Below, one piece after another: positions 37,801 to 49,649 of a stretch of 64,000 nucleotides of DNA. Within the stretch, counting starts at the first letter, position 1, and each line of letters begins with the position of its first letter. The DNA is taken from positions 7,988,001 through 8,052,000 of the forward strand of contig NC_061772.1 of the NCBI RefSeq assembly GCF_022458985.1. Direction: 5' to 3'. The notes beneath the pieces are model-generated. The model was not told the DNA's origin, did not search any database, and saw nothing but the letters and a program-made list of their open reading frames with translations. The stretch is from Mugil cephalus. Its lineage: Eukaryota > Chordata > Actinopteri > Mugiliformes > Mugilidae. Position numbers and translations under genes: made by a program.

Positions 37801-40800
37801 AGTTGTTTTGGCAGATTAGGCTCCAACCACATCACGACTAATAAATATAGAAATCCAGGCCGCTACCTGGTTTCTCACAAACCTGACCCTCACTGGGCAT
37901 TTTCTGAACTGAATACTCTCTGACAGAACTGCCGGGCACTTAGTTCCTGTTTTTAAGATTGTTTAAAGTTAGCAACCCATAAAGTTATCAGTACAGCTAT
38001 TTGGAGCCCTTGAAGAAGCAATATTTCAACAAGAATAAATTGATAATTCCTCGCAGTCTCTGTTAAGATCATAATTTCATTCCTCGCTTGCTGTCCAGCG
38101 TCTCGTTCTTCCTCTTTCCATCCGCCTGGTAAATCATCTTCTAAAGCTACACTGGGAAATACTGTGCTATCATCAAACACACAGACTCATGCTGGAGTCT
38201 TTACTTTCAAAACAAGCCTGAGGGGGAACTCTTCTCTGGGCTACGTAAGTTTGATGATCAGACAGTGAGACTTCAGTTCACACACTGGCACAGATTACTC
38301 GAGAGGCAGGCTGAGATAGTGGCGAGCATGGCACAGGCCAGAAAACAGACCGCATTTAGGTGGCAGGAGATCACTGTGGAGGTTTGTGAGGAAACTGTGA
38401 GTTAGGAAATGAGAAATACAGAATTTGGGATTGAGGTTACTGATGAGAGCATGATAGCAATGTGGCTGCGTTACACACTGTGACTTGTGGCTGTTGGTGC
38501 AACATAACAAGAGCTGGAAATGATGTGATAAGCACGGGGCTGTGTCTTTTCAGCGAGGGAGGGGTGAGACCCATTAAAGCCTTTACACTAAGAATTGGGA
38601 ACGCTGCAGAGATGGAGATGCAACTGCCGCACCCTGAAGGGGAATAAATTAAAAGATGTGAGCCTCTCCCACAGTTCAGAGTGGGTATAGTGTCATAGAG
38701 CTGGAGCGGAGTATCGAAGGAGGTCTACAGGGTGCACATTCTCCACACTGACCCCGACATTCCTGTAAACCAACCCTCATCTCTGCTCGCTGCACCTCAT
38801 CTTTCCACATTTTTTACATACTAGCGCATGCTGACACAGTGAACTAAATCCACGTCCAAACGAGCAGATGTCTTTTGTTACAGAGCATAAGTTAATACTT
38901 ATAAATAGTTAAAATAAGCAAAGTCGAATCTACTCAAAAACCGTACGACCAAGATTTTTCAACCTAGATAAAATTCCACAGATTTCAGCTCATCAAAAAA
39001 CACAATGCAGCTTTCAAGTTAAGACACAAAACAGGCCCCCCGCTCCTTTCACGGGGGTCGGCCCCGCATCCCCTTTCCTACAACATACTGACCCACTTAT
39101 TCAGCATGTCCCAACCCCCGCTGCCATTATTGTGTGAAACAAACTCATCATTCATTATTGACTGAGGTTCACAATTACCCCCGCTCTTTTGGGGCACCGA
39201 AAAAAAAAAAAAAAAAAAGAGTAGAGGGGACATGACGCGACTCAGGAACGGCAGCTCATTAGATTAGTGATGGCTTGCCACTGCAATTAACTAGTATGCA
39301 GAGCAATTTAGTGCTCCAGTTTCCAGCATTCTTGTGTGCTTAGGCAGCTCTGGTCAGCAAATGTCAGGGCCACACAAAGAGGAGGCAGCACTTTGGTTGG
39401 AGGTGGGTTCAAAAATATAAAGAGATGCACACTTTACTCTGTCTTTCTTTTTTTTTTTTTTTATCTCATCTGATGCATTTTTCAGCCACTGCAGTGTTTT
39501 GTAGTTTTCATTGATTAGATTACTGTATACTGTGTGTTCACAACTCTAATTTTGCTGCTATGACAGCAAATTGAACCTTAGGACAAAACATGAATTGAAG
39601 GACAAAGGACAAAATGTCACTTTCATATCTTAAAGGAGAAACAAACAATGACTCCATCTTAACAAGTGTTTACAAAGCACTGAGGGTAAACCCCCCTGAT
39701 GACACACTCTCTCGGGGGAGCAGTACCTCTATTTTAGACAAAAGGAAATGCTCTCATAGACTCTTTCTGCAGAACTCTGCTGTGGACTCCAACCAGGCCT
39801 GCAGGAAGCCAAGAACAAGGACGACTTCCACTCTTTGAGACAAACAGGACACACGTGAGTCACACAGCCACCTACTGACAATGTGCGATGTGTCTTTGGT
39901 CCTTTCAGAGGGCTGTCTCCTGCCATGCTAAGCTGCTATTCTCATCTTGAGAAAAATGTTCATAACCTCCAAGGACCTCTGTGCCCCGAAGAAAATCATT
40001 CTCTTTAAAGTAACGACTTGAACTGCTAATCCAATGGTGCAGTCACATGATTCGAGGAGTTTACTGAATTCTGATATGCAGCTTTCTGTTGCTGTTTTTT
40101 TGGCCACTAGTGATGAACAGAATACAACTTGCTACGATAACAACCTTGAGGGTAAGGCAACAATTTCATATACAGATAAATGTCTCTAAGTGTTATTATC
40201 CAACAGCCCTCTGGTAAAATGTTTCAACATAGAGGAACAAGCTGAGATAAAAAAAAAACTTGACTGGCTTGAAAGGCTTCCCATGAAAAATGATGATGAG
40301 CAACATATAATTGTCACATGATGTTTCGTTTTCATTTGATCAGGTTGCTCTGTTGACACAACTCAGCGGGTAAACTCAAACTGAGCTTAGGTTCCACGTC
40401 ATTTGAAAGAGCATACAACAACTGGTGTAGATGAACATCGTGTTCTGCGCTGATCAGCATGTTTGGGTAAAACTAGGATGTTCTTGATGTCTGTGCTTGC
40501 ACACGCATCACTGGAATTTAAAGGGTTAATATTTGCGGCTGTCAGTTGACTTTGTGTACACAAGGCTACTGCCTACTCTGAAAAGAGGTGGTAGGATGAA
40601 GTGGAGGCAGACGGTTTTCATTATTTTCCTAGAAAACACAGGCATTAAAATTTAAAGGGCCATGCTTGTGCTGGATACAGTATATCCTGTCTCAGTATTT
40701 TGATACTCAGCGCCACAGCAGATAAACTAGTAAAAGGTGAAAATAATGTCGCTTCAAAGCAGGGAACCATCCGCTGATGATGAACGCACACACACATGCA

Positions 40801-43800
40801 CACGCACACACACACAAAGTTACAATTCCCCGGGTGCTGTGCTTATCTCCTCACTCCTCTGTGACAGGGTGTGTTCCTGGAATGGGGGAGGGTAAGAGCA
40901 AAGGAAATGAGGAGGAGGGAACGCAGGGAGTCCAACTGGAGAGGAGAGGGAGGAAGGGAGAGAGGGAAATCACACGGGACGCTGATTACCTGCTTGGCCT
41001 CCTCCAATGATGTCTGCAGTTTGCTTATTTCCTTCTCAAACTGCTCCTTCATCTTGTCCACCTCCTGATCATGAGCAGCCACTTCCTCCTTCAGGGCTCC
41101 TTTCAGAGCTGTGAGCTCTCTTTCTCGCCTCCTCAGAAGATCCTCCTGCTCCTCCTTGGCCAGGAGAATTTCCTGCACCTCCACTTTGAGTTGCATCATG
41201 TCCTGTGAAAAGTCAACAATTTGGTGACCTTGAGTCAGTGCAGAATTTGCAAAAATACGGACAGGAACTGCTGAGTTTGACAGAGACCTTACAGTTTGTG
41301 CTTATCTTTAACATTTGTAAAAGCAGAGCTGTAGACAAGACGAAATGTTATAATCTCTATGTAATCATTTTACATGTACTGTAGTGACACATCTACCCAT
41401 TTGTACAATCAAGCACAAGGACATTTACACACCAAACACTGGGTTCAACTCAGGTTCAGTGTCTGGCTCAAGGACACTTCAACAAATGGTCCATGCACCA
41501 GAGACTGGATAAGTACCCCTCTGACTCACGGACAACTCTCTACACTGAGCCACTGTCACTCCTGTGAAAATAAGCTCTTTCTTTGTGTCTTTGTTGTGTT
41601 TTCTTCAACACTGAAGGGCGTGGCTCACCGCCATGATGATGTCTTTCTCTCCATCATCAGCTGATTTCTTGGCCGAGTCCAGCTCGTCGTGCATCTCCGA
41701 CAGCTGGTCCTGCAGGTCTCTGATCTCGGTCTGATACTGCTCCCTCTCCATCTTCACCTGGAAGAGCCTGACAATCCACAAAGCATGTCAAAGCATCGTA
41801 CACGTCCACCTCATGCTGTACACATGCACATACACACCCGCCCAGCTGCACCTTCATTTGCACGTGTAAATGACAGCACCTGTGCTGAAGCTGAACGTGA
41901 GGCTTACGGAGCACAGAGGTTAAAAAGAAAACCTGCAAGGTGGAAACCCAGTCATGTCTAAACTGGTGCGACGTGACAACACTGAGAGGGAAGGGTGATA
42001 AATGATGCGAAGGACCTCAGACATATCACCACAGAGTAATGTAGACTAATAAATGAAATGGAAAAAATCAAATGCCGCTGAATCAAGGACTTTCTTATCT
42101 GATATTCAGCTTTCTAGACAACTGCCGTATTTTTACAACTTGTAATGAAAACACCAGAGTCACTGATGTCTCCTACTTATTTCCTGTTTACCTCTTTACT
42201 ACCAACTGTCCAATGAAGGAATAATTACCATCAAATAAAGAATAGACTCAGGGGACTTTGGTAGTTGTCATCTTGAAAATCAAAGTAAAGCTGTAACTAC
42301 TGAATCAAACAGGAAGGAGGTGAAGTTAGAAGAGACCCACAGTGTTATCGTAAAAGGTGTATCATTTGTGAAGGGGCAGAAAGGCAGTGGGTCAGTTAAC
42401 GCTGTCAGAATAAATAGTAAATCAGTCACCAAGCGCACATTAATACGGAGGGTGAAATATAAACCTAACAAACCAGAGGAGACACAAAGGACTTCATGAT
42501 AAGACAGAGGAACTGACATGGCAACCTGTTTAGTAACTACCAACAGCCTGAGCAGTTTCATCAACAGACATCTAAAACTATCACTTAAAACCTGCTCTAC
42601 TTTTCTTATATCGTCAACCAAAACACAGAGCTTCACCAGAAGGAAATAAGTGCAGGATGTTGATGCCACCTATCCTATGACACCGTCCTCTCAGGAGGAG
42701 CTCCAACAACTCATTCGGGATCAACAGTGTGGCACAAGAAACGCACCTTCTGACTTTCAGTTGAATGCACTGAAGCATACAATCAAGATGGCGGTGCCAG
42801 TGAAGGGAGCTGACAATTAAAACAGTAAAGCTAAGCTAGGAGTAATGTAAGGTGATCATTATTGACCTGTAACACCGTCACTTACTCTTCCACTGTGGTT
42901 TTGAGGTCAGCCTCTGCTTTGGTCAGTTTTTCCCTCACGTGCTTGCACTCCTCCGTGCTCCTCTGCAGCTCCTGTTGCAGCTCCTTCAAATCTGCCGCTG
43001 CTCTTCTGTCAGGCTGATTCTTCTGGTGGTCAAACACACAAAATACATTAATGCTGCATGTGGTTTGATATTACTCAAGCTTGACATACTGGTTTTCTGC
43101 CTGTTCTTCGTTGTGATTTTGTTGATCTCACTTGCATCACATATTTTTAAGTAGCCTGTTTGTTTTATCAATCCGTCGATAAAAACAAGCCTTTGTGTTC
43201 GCAGCTCAGCCAATTCTACATCAGAGACACAACTAAAGATAAAGAGCTGTTACTGTAGTTTGCTCCTCCAGTTGTCGCTTCAGTTCGGTCATTTCTTTCT
43301 CCAGCTCAGTGTTTTGTTCCTGCAGAGCTTTGGTCTGTGCAGCGATGTCCAGCGACTGAGAGAAGAAGACATTTAGTTAAACAAATTATTTCAATTATTA
43401 ATAAAAAGTACACGTTAAATATCTGGACTCTTTATTTATTTAGTATGGGGTACATTTACTGATAATACCCGCCATGCTAAGTAAACAGTCTCAGTGCTAA
43501 TGATCTCTAACACAAAACTTGAGTCATTTACATGGAGACAGATAAGGAATGGAGGCAGAGCTGCACGTCAGTACAACTAATATAAGTAATGTATGTATAT
43601 TGCATTTTGATATTTAGTTAGGTACAATGCATATAGGTACAATGAAAAAAAAAACATCTCACTTTGTTGTCACCGCTTTGTGCGCTTGTGCTTTGTGCCC
43701 GAGACTTCAGCGTCTGTATCTTCTCAAAGACGAGGTTGACCTTTTTCTTTGTCATTTCATCATTATCATTGCTTCTGCAGATGAAAACACACAGACACAT

Positions 43801-46800
43801 GCGGACAGTGTTAATGTACACTCTGGGATATTTAATGTTTCAAAACAAAAAAAAAGGAGGAGAACTGAAAGTTCTCAGACTGAAAGGTGTTTTAGGGGAT
43901 CATGACTCAAATCCAAAGTGTTCTGGGAACAGAGGGACTCATACCAAGCTTAGAAGGGGTCAGGAAGGATCACTCTGCTTTGATGTGTCACCTCACAGCA
44001 CAAACAGCTTTATTTCACACGGCCGATGAACTGTGAGGCACATGGGTACCAAACATATGGGCTGTATTATATGTTTGCTGTATGATGTGTACGTATAATG
44101 TGACTGCTGCTGAGCCCCGTTACACAACCTGGTAAATTAAAAGGAGCCAGCAACATTGTTGCATCTACCTAGAAACACCACAACTTCTAAAGCATTCAGA
44201 CAATAAAGATTCATATTATTAAATTATTTTTTTTTAAAAGTCTGGACTCAAAGTATCACAAAAAACAGTCACACCCACAGTTCAGCCTTTTGTGTCAAAA
44301 AGTGACCATCTCTGAGTTCATTAACAGACGTCTCAAAGCCCAAAGAAGAAAGAAGAAAGTGAAAACATCGGAATGAACAAAACTGAAGTTATACTCCTCT
44401 CACATAACAGCAGTGATATAGGATTTCAATAAATTTCAAGACTGACACAGTCATCCAAACCCCCAAATACTCCTCTCTCTCTCCCTCTCTCTCCTCCTCA
44501 TACAGATGATTTTCATTAAACCATTATAACCCCTGTTGGTGAATGTTTGTCTTCTGAGCCTTGGGAATGTAGCTCAGTTTCAGCCCCTGCACTTCCATCT
44601 GTGTTTCCTTTCTTTTGTCCTGTGACTCCTGACCTGTGGCCCGACACACCCAAGCAGCTTCCTGTTCTCTTTCTAAAATACTCTAACCCTGTAACACATC
44701 TAAGAACTGTAGGGACCGGCAAACTGTTGAATTATGAACAAATAATGCAAACGTTTTGTCGAATTTTATCCAAACACAAGCACTGACTTTCCTCTGAAAA
44801 AGACTGTACAATTGGACTGATCCGCCCGTAGACATTAAATGAAAGATCCCCATTACAGAAACAATATTTTTCAGATTTCCCCCAGCACCACAAAGGGAGT
44901 GAGAAAGTGGGATTGTGAAAGAAAACAAATTCCAGACAACTGGATCGCTCACAGCCTGGATGGGAGTATAAGAAGAGCACATTCCTTCACTTTTATCATG
45001 AACAGTCCAACTCATGTGCTTGTACAGAACAATTTCTTTTGTGATGAATGTACACTCGGCCCATGGCTCAAGATATGGTAACAGCATCACTTTTTTTAAG
45101 CAATATGACCAAATAGATTAAAAATAACACACTGATGAAAACAGAAAAGTCCAGATTACTCACCCATCCTTTAGGTAATTGAACAAAATTTGTTTAGCCG
45201 TCTCTTCATGTGTTTGTTGTGAAAGCTCCTGCTGACCTTTCAGGAGATCAGGTGTCGCCTGGACATGACGGGAAATGAGAGGGAGATCTTAATGAAATAA
45301 CAGAGACCAAGGCAAAAAAAAAATAATTCACCCCATAATTTAAATCTAACATATAAATTGAATTAGACACACAGGGATTTTTTTTACCTGAGCATCTGGC
45401 TCTGTACTGGGCTTTTTGTCTGTGGTGGGGGGAGCCTTGGAGAGAGATGCTGATGTTGAAACCTTTCCAGTGGAAGAAACACTTTCCTCACTGTTTTTCC
45501 TCATGAATGGTAGTGAAGATGTGCGAGTCTCTGGCTTTTTGTACCCCTGTATGGAGCCAACACCTTTAGAGATGGTGCTCTGGGGGGAGCCGGGGGCGCT
45601 GGTGGCACAGGATGACTCCTGACTGCCAGCTGTCTTCTGCTGCCGCAGCTGAGAAGGCCGCAGCACATGTTCCCTCAATGTGCCCCGATTGCTGTTAAAC
45701 TCATCCAGGAAGCTAGACCCATTTCGCAGGCCGAGGGCACTATCGACACTCCGTGAGCGCTTCCTGTCCTCTGGATTGATCCTGTTTCTGCGCCCGGCCC
45801 GGCCCCTGCGTTGATGACTGCCGTCTTTGCTGTCAAACTTCTCAATGAGCTCATCAACACCAGGGATGGAGCCTGTGTCGATGTCTCTGCCTGAACCAGG
45901 GAGGAAAGGGATGTAACGACGATTCTCGTGACGGTTTATGGCATCTGCATACAGGGCCTCCATCTGTTCATCCACCTTAGAGGTGGAAGATGAAGAGGAG
46001 TGGCGGGAGCGGGAGGAAGACTGAAGGACTGGCCCACTTGAGTCAGTTCTGCGTAGGGGAAGAACGTCGGGTTCACGACGTGTGCGCTCAAGGCTGGAGT
46101 TGGCACTACTCATAGAACTGGAGGATATGCATGATGTCTTACTGTGATCGCTTGTGGGACTCGACACAGTGGAGGGCTGAGGGTGGGCTGGAAGGACTGT
46201 TTGGTGTTGAGTTTTAGATACTGGCTTGGACTGAGGTGGATTCAGGCTGGTAAGACGAGGTTTGGACTGTGGCTGGGCCAAATGCGTTTGTGGTCTTGTC
46301 TGAGGCTGCGCGACCTGGGATGGTGGCAAAGACTTGGGTTTAAGCAGGTCTGCATCATTCATGGTCTGGGACGGAAGTTGCTTTTTCGCTTGCTCTGCAG
46401 GATCTTTATTCTGGTCCAGTCTTGATGTCCTGGGGTGGAAGGATGCTGGCACAGCAGGTCTAGAGGAAGAAGTCGGGTGTATGTTCCCAGTCTCAGTCAG
46501 AGGTAGAGGTCTGGAAGGCAGGCTATGGAAACCTTCAATGTTCAGGGAGTTGGTCTCTGGGTCATAAGGCTGCAGGAGCTCAGGGTGCTTCTGAAAGTTC
46601 AGAAGCGTGGACGGCGTTTTTTCTTTCGGTTCTGTGACACCATTTTCTGGCCCAGTGTAGTTCATCAGCTTCTGAGACCTGTACTCCACAAAGGGGCTGT
46701 TGGATCCAGCCTCTTTGCTTCCTCTGAAATCATACTCCTGGTAGTTCTCAATAAAAGAGCCATCAGGGTCGATGTACCCATTACTGTTGGGGTCATTATA

Positions 46801-46980
46801 GGACTGAGGACCCCCCTCCTGGTTGTTAAGTACTACATAGGGGTGTCCATCTATACCCTGCACTCGGATGCTGAGGCCGTATGAACCAGCTCCATTAGCG
46901 TGAGGCCTGGAAGGGCGGGACGGCTGAGTGTAGCCCCGCTGGGGTGCACTGTTAGGAATGCCAACTCTGTACGACTCCAT
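25823..46980 (-). CDS. cgnl1: Cingulin-like protein 1 (paracingulin, JACOP)
   Basis: Eighteen coding exons on the minus strand: 46980-45388, 45258-45164, 43774-43663, 43355-43254, 43022-42886, 41767-41629, 41202-40990, 33067-32861, 32777-32673, 32592-32440, 32128-31958, 30015-29854, 29508-29419, 27188-27105, 26911-26787, 26472-26364, 26252-26089 and 25976-25823. They total 3915 bp, 1304 aa (human 1302), in one open frame with GT-AG introns. The head, residues 1 to about 600, carries the ZO-1-interaction motif [17 protein letters not shown] (about 37-53), [15 protein letters not shown] and [20 protein letters not shown]. Residues about 600-1250 are almost continuous coiled coil, including [20 protein letters not shown] and KEEQEDLL. 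The tail holds an eight-aspartate run. Paracingulin sits on the cytoplasmic face of tight and adherens junctions, binds ZO proteins and recruits Rho-family GEFs. The start is the ATG at 46980 in the large exon, as in the family. Confidence 0.97.
25910..25940 (-). repeat. Aspartate codon (GAC/GAT) repeat in the cgnl1 tail
   Basis: The last cgnl1 exon encodes eight consecutive aspartates after NNL, written as alternating GAC and GAT codons and followed by ISTDG. Human CGNL1 has a shorter acidic run at the same place. The triplet structure makes length variation possible. Confidence 0.85.
29781..29804. repeat. 24-bp inverted repeat in a cgnl1 intron
   Basis: The arms TTAGTTAGTCA and TGACTAACTAA are exact reverse complements with a two-base centre. 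It lies about 50 bases downstream, in transcript orientation, of the exon ending at 29854. Confidence 0.85.
33068..40989. other. Large cgnl1 intron (7.9 kb), no exon seen
   Basis: The longest intron of cgnl1 separates the exon ending EEAKQ from the one beginning SSAAVAQEK. The two flanking exons are in phase 0, and together they align in length with the human coiled coil, so no missing exon is needed. Contents are A/T runs (for example 39199-39218 and 39448-39462), a CA-rich stretch near 40788-40818 and purine-rich sequence at 40890-40975. No RNA gene or transposon was recognised. Confidence 0.55.
45388..46980 (-). other. cgnl1: cgnl1 large head-domain exon
   Basis: One 1593-bp coding exon carries residues 1-531, the whole globular/unstructured head. 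It includes the ZO-1-interaction motif, the Ser/Pro/Gln-rich linker with [19 protein letters not shown], and the conserved [19 protein letters not shown] block. The exon opens at 47032 with 52 bases of 5'UTR after an ag acceptor and closes at a GACGCTCAG|gtaaaa donor. Confidence 0.93.
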
Positions 46981-47032
46981 CAGGAATGCACAAGGAAAAT
47001 AAATTCCTCTGCCTGGATCAGGTCGACCACCT

Positions 47033-49253
47033 CTGCAAAGTTCAGACAGGCTGGATTAGTCAGAGATGAGACGCTACAGAAGTCAGACTTAAACTGAAAC
47101 ATTAAAGCTTTGCTGTATTTACTTATGTCATCTACTTTCATTTTCTTTTCTTGTTTAGCGTTAAGGTTGTGTTTTCTGTCCATAGAGATTTTGTTTGTCA
47201 GACAGCTCGGCTAATAATGAATGTGACAATAAGCTCCCTATATTGACTGTAACATCATCTCAGACACCATTATCTCTGAAAATATGAGTCAACACCTGCC
47301 GCATTCTTTTAAACGGCACAAATGACCAGGTACAGTTTAGAGAGGGCTTACGCGGATGTGACTAAGGTGTATAATGTAACAATAATAATGACTGTTTACC
47401 AAGCATATGGTCAACAGATTAAGAAAAAAGTATTCACAGAAGGAAATACGTCAACATGAGTCAGTGAGACCTGGGAATAAGCTCTGAACTGTCACCTCCA
47501 TATAACTTTAGAAGGTGTGGGGTGATGACAATATAGTGCACAGTTGATCCTTGTAAATGACATTGTAATTTGCAGCCCCTGCTCATGAGAAAAAGCCCCT
47601 TTCTGTTACATCCGTAATGATTTCAGCCTTGTCAAAGTTGACAGATTTGCAGTCAGATTGTGAGAACACAGCTGGCAATAAATATCAAGCTGTGTACAAA
47701 TATTAAAAGTGTTCTTCAGACACATCTATGCCATGGAAGCCAGTGGAGACAAAGCCATCAGCAGCCACCATGTGTTTTACTGGACAATGGGCTTTCAACA
47801 GGTTCCTGTTTGCCTTGCTGATAGCGCCCCGTCCTACCTGAAGCTACAATACAAAGATGCACCAAGATGGGCCTGGAAGAAAGACACTGATAAGACTGAC
47901 AACAAAGAGCCCAGCAGGATACATCCCATCAGCGTAAAATAGGTCAAGTGAGATCCACAGAAAACGTATGTCTTTGGTTAATTCAGGCCGTTATTTTGCA
48001 CGTAGATTAGCCAAAACAGACATTCCTTTTGGGTTACACTTCAGGGATTTTCCTGGCAAAGTGTTCAGCCAAGCTGGAAAGATGACCAGTGCCGAACCCA
48101 TCTCATGATAAATTCAGTCCATAAATGCCAGTGCGAACGATTGCCTCAAATGGTAACATTTGAATTCGCAAAACCTTTTCTATTCTGTCGGCAGGAGCCT
48201 TCTTTTGGGAGAGGTTGTCCGCAGCGAGAAACCAATGTCAACTACTCCTAGCGCAACATGTGGACGTTTTTCACAAGTCAGTGAACATTGCAACTGGTTT
48301 CCCTGGTGCGTCAGTTACCCAGAATTAGTCAGCTTCACTCTCTTCAGAGGGTTTGGTACAGCGTTAAGAAGGAAGAGGGCTGTGGACGACAGATTAAAGC
48401 AAAAGACAACACAATAGACGCTTTTATCCTCAGTGTCACATGTATCCGACACACAAGGGCTCCAACAATTGTGCAGCTTTTTTTCCCCTTCCCATTGTGT
48501 TTTACAGTGAAAAGCGAAGAAACCCTCTCAGCAACACTGTCTTCCATAATGGCAGCGGTGCCTTCACTGACCCCCGTGTTGCAGGGCTGAGGGGTCAGCA
48601 CATGAGGATGCCAAGGCCCTGGCTTTGGTCTGTGCAGTGGGAGAGAGACTCCGCAGGTTTTTATCTACCCATGTGAACTGATTAGTTCCCCCAACACTGT
48701 GTCAACAGCCTATCACATGACCGCAGGGAGAAAACCCATCAAGGAAGGTCAGCAGAAGAAGTGGCACGAAAACAGTAAAATCAGTCAACCCAGACAGCAG
48801 GATTCACGCTGTGGGAAAATATTGTGAAGTTACGTAACATAAACGGGAGTTCATTAATCCGGAGCGTCAGGTAAACGTAGCGTGACCGTACAGTGCGGGA
48901 GCAACTGTGAACACAATTAAAACCGCTACACACTTTAGTAAAACAATAAAAATAAAAAAAGGCGTCAGAGTATGTTACTGAAGTGGCTTTTTAACTGGAG
49001 TCAAGGAAAAAGTTGATTTGTCCGAGTTTCTGAGCATTTATGTGCTCAGTGCAACAGGTGGCATGAAATACACAACAGGTCCGAGAGTTGCACACAGACT
49101 TCGGATTTATACTAACACACCTCGCATGTTCACTTGTTACTTTATTACAGGTACTATTTGTAGTAAGTTAAATCCCCCCTTTATTTTTTAAATGCAATTT
49201 TCGCTCTTGTTTAACGGGTGTTCTCGTGTAGTTTGTGTTTGCTTGTTACTCAC
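47033..49253. other. cgnl1 intron 1 (in 5'UTR)
   Basis: Sequence between the acceptor at 47033 (tttgcag) and the strong donor at 49253. No coding exon is supported. Open frames on the plus strand, such as 77 codons at 47709-47942, match nothing I know. Confidence 0.5.
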
Positions 49254-49640
49254 CGGCGTCGTTTCTTTCTTTCTAGTTCACTTATCGCAATTTTCTTTTA
49301 AAAGTTGGTTTTAAAATGGCCTTAAAAAGAAAAAGATAAACTCCAGCTATCAACACTTGGCTAACTTATTTAGTCCTCTTGTTTTCTGAGAGTGAGGGAG
49401 AGTCGTTTCAGAAGGACGTCCCGACCCTCCGGGCCGCTCCGCCTCCTGAAACAAGCGCACAAACCCGCCCACCGACTCAAAAGCGGCCGACTGGTCCAGG
49501 AACAGTTTTCACATCACGAGCTGGAGCTGGACTCTGCGGAGGAACCGATGAGCTGAACCCGGAGCAGCTCAGTTTGGACCGGCTCGGCTCGGCTCGGCTC
49601 GGCCAGCTCAGCTCAGAGCCGATAGGAGCCCTGAAACCAG
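49254..49640 (-). promoter_or_regulatory. Probable cgnl1 non-coding exon 1 and CpG-rich promoter
   Basis: A strong donor (GACGCCG|gtgagtaac) at 49254/49253 on the minus strand follows a stretch that turns GC- and CpG-rich between about 49380 and 49640, in contrast to AT-rich surroundings. This fits a first non-coding exon with an upstream CpG island. A GGCTC pentamer run (49581-49602) lies in the rich part. The transcription start itself cannot be placed from sequence. Confidence 0.5.
49581..49602. repeat. GGCTC pentanucleotide repeat
   Basis: Just over four GGCTC units lie in the CpG-rich region near the presumed cgnl1 promoter, followed by related AGCTC units. Confidence 0.85.
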
Positions 49641-49649
49641 TGGGAAATC

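Noticed and set aside
42280..42669. 129-codon minus-strand frame in a cgnl1 intron
   Set aside because: It lies between cgnl1 exons whose phases already join. Sequence is hydrophobic and matches nothing I know.
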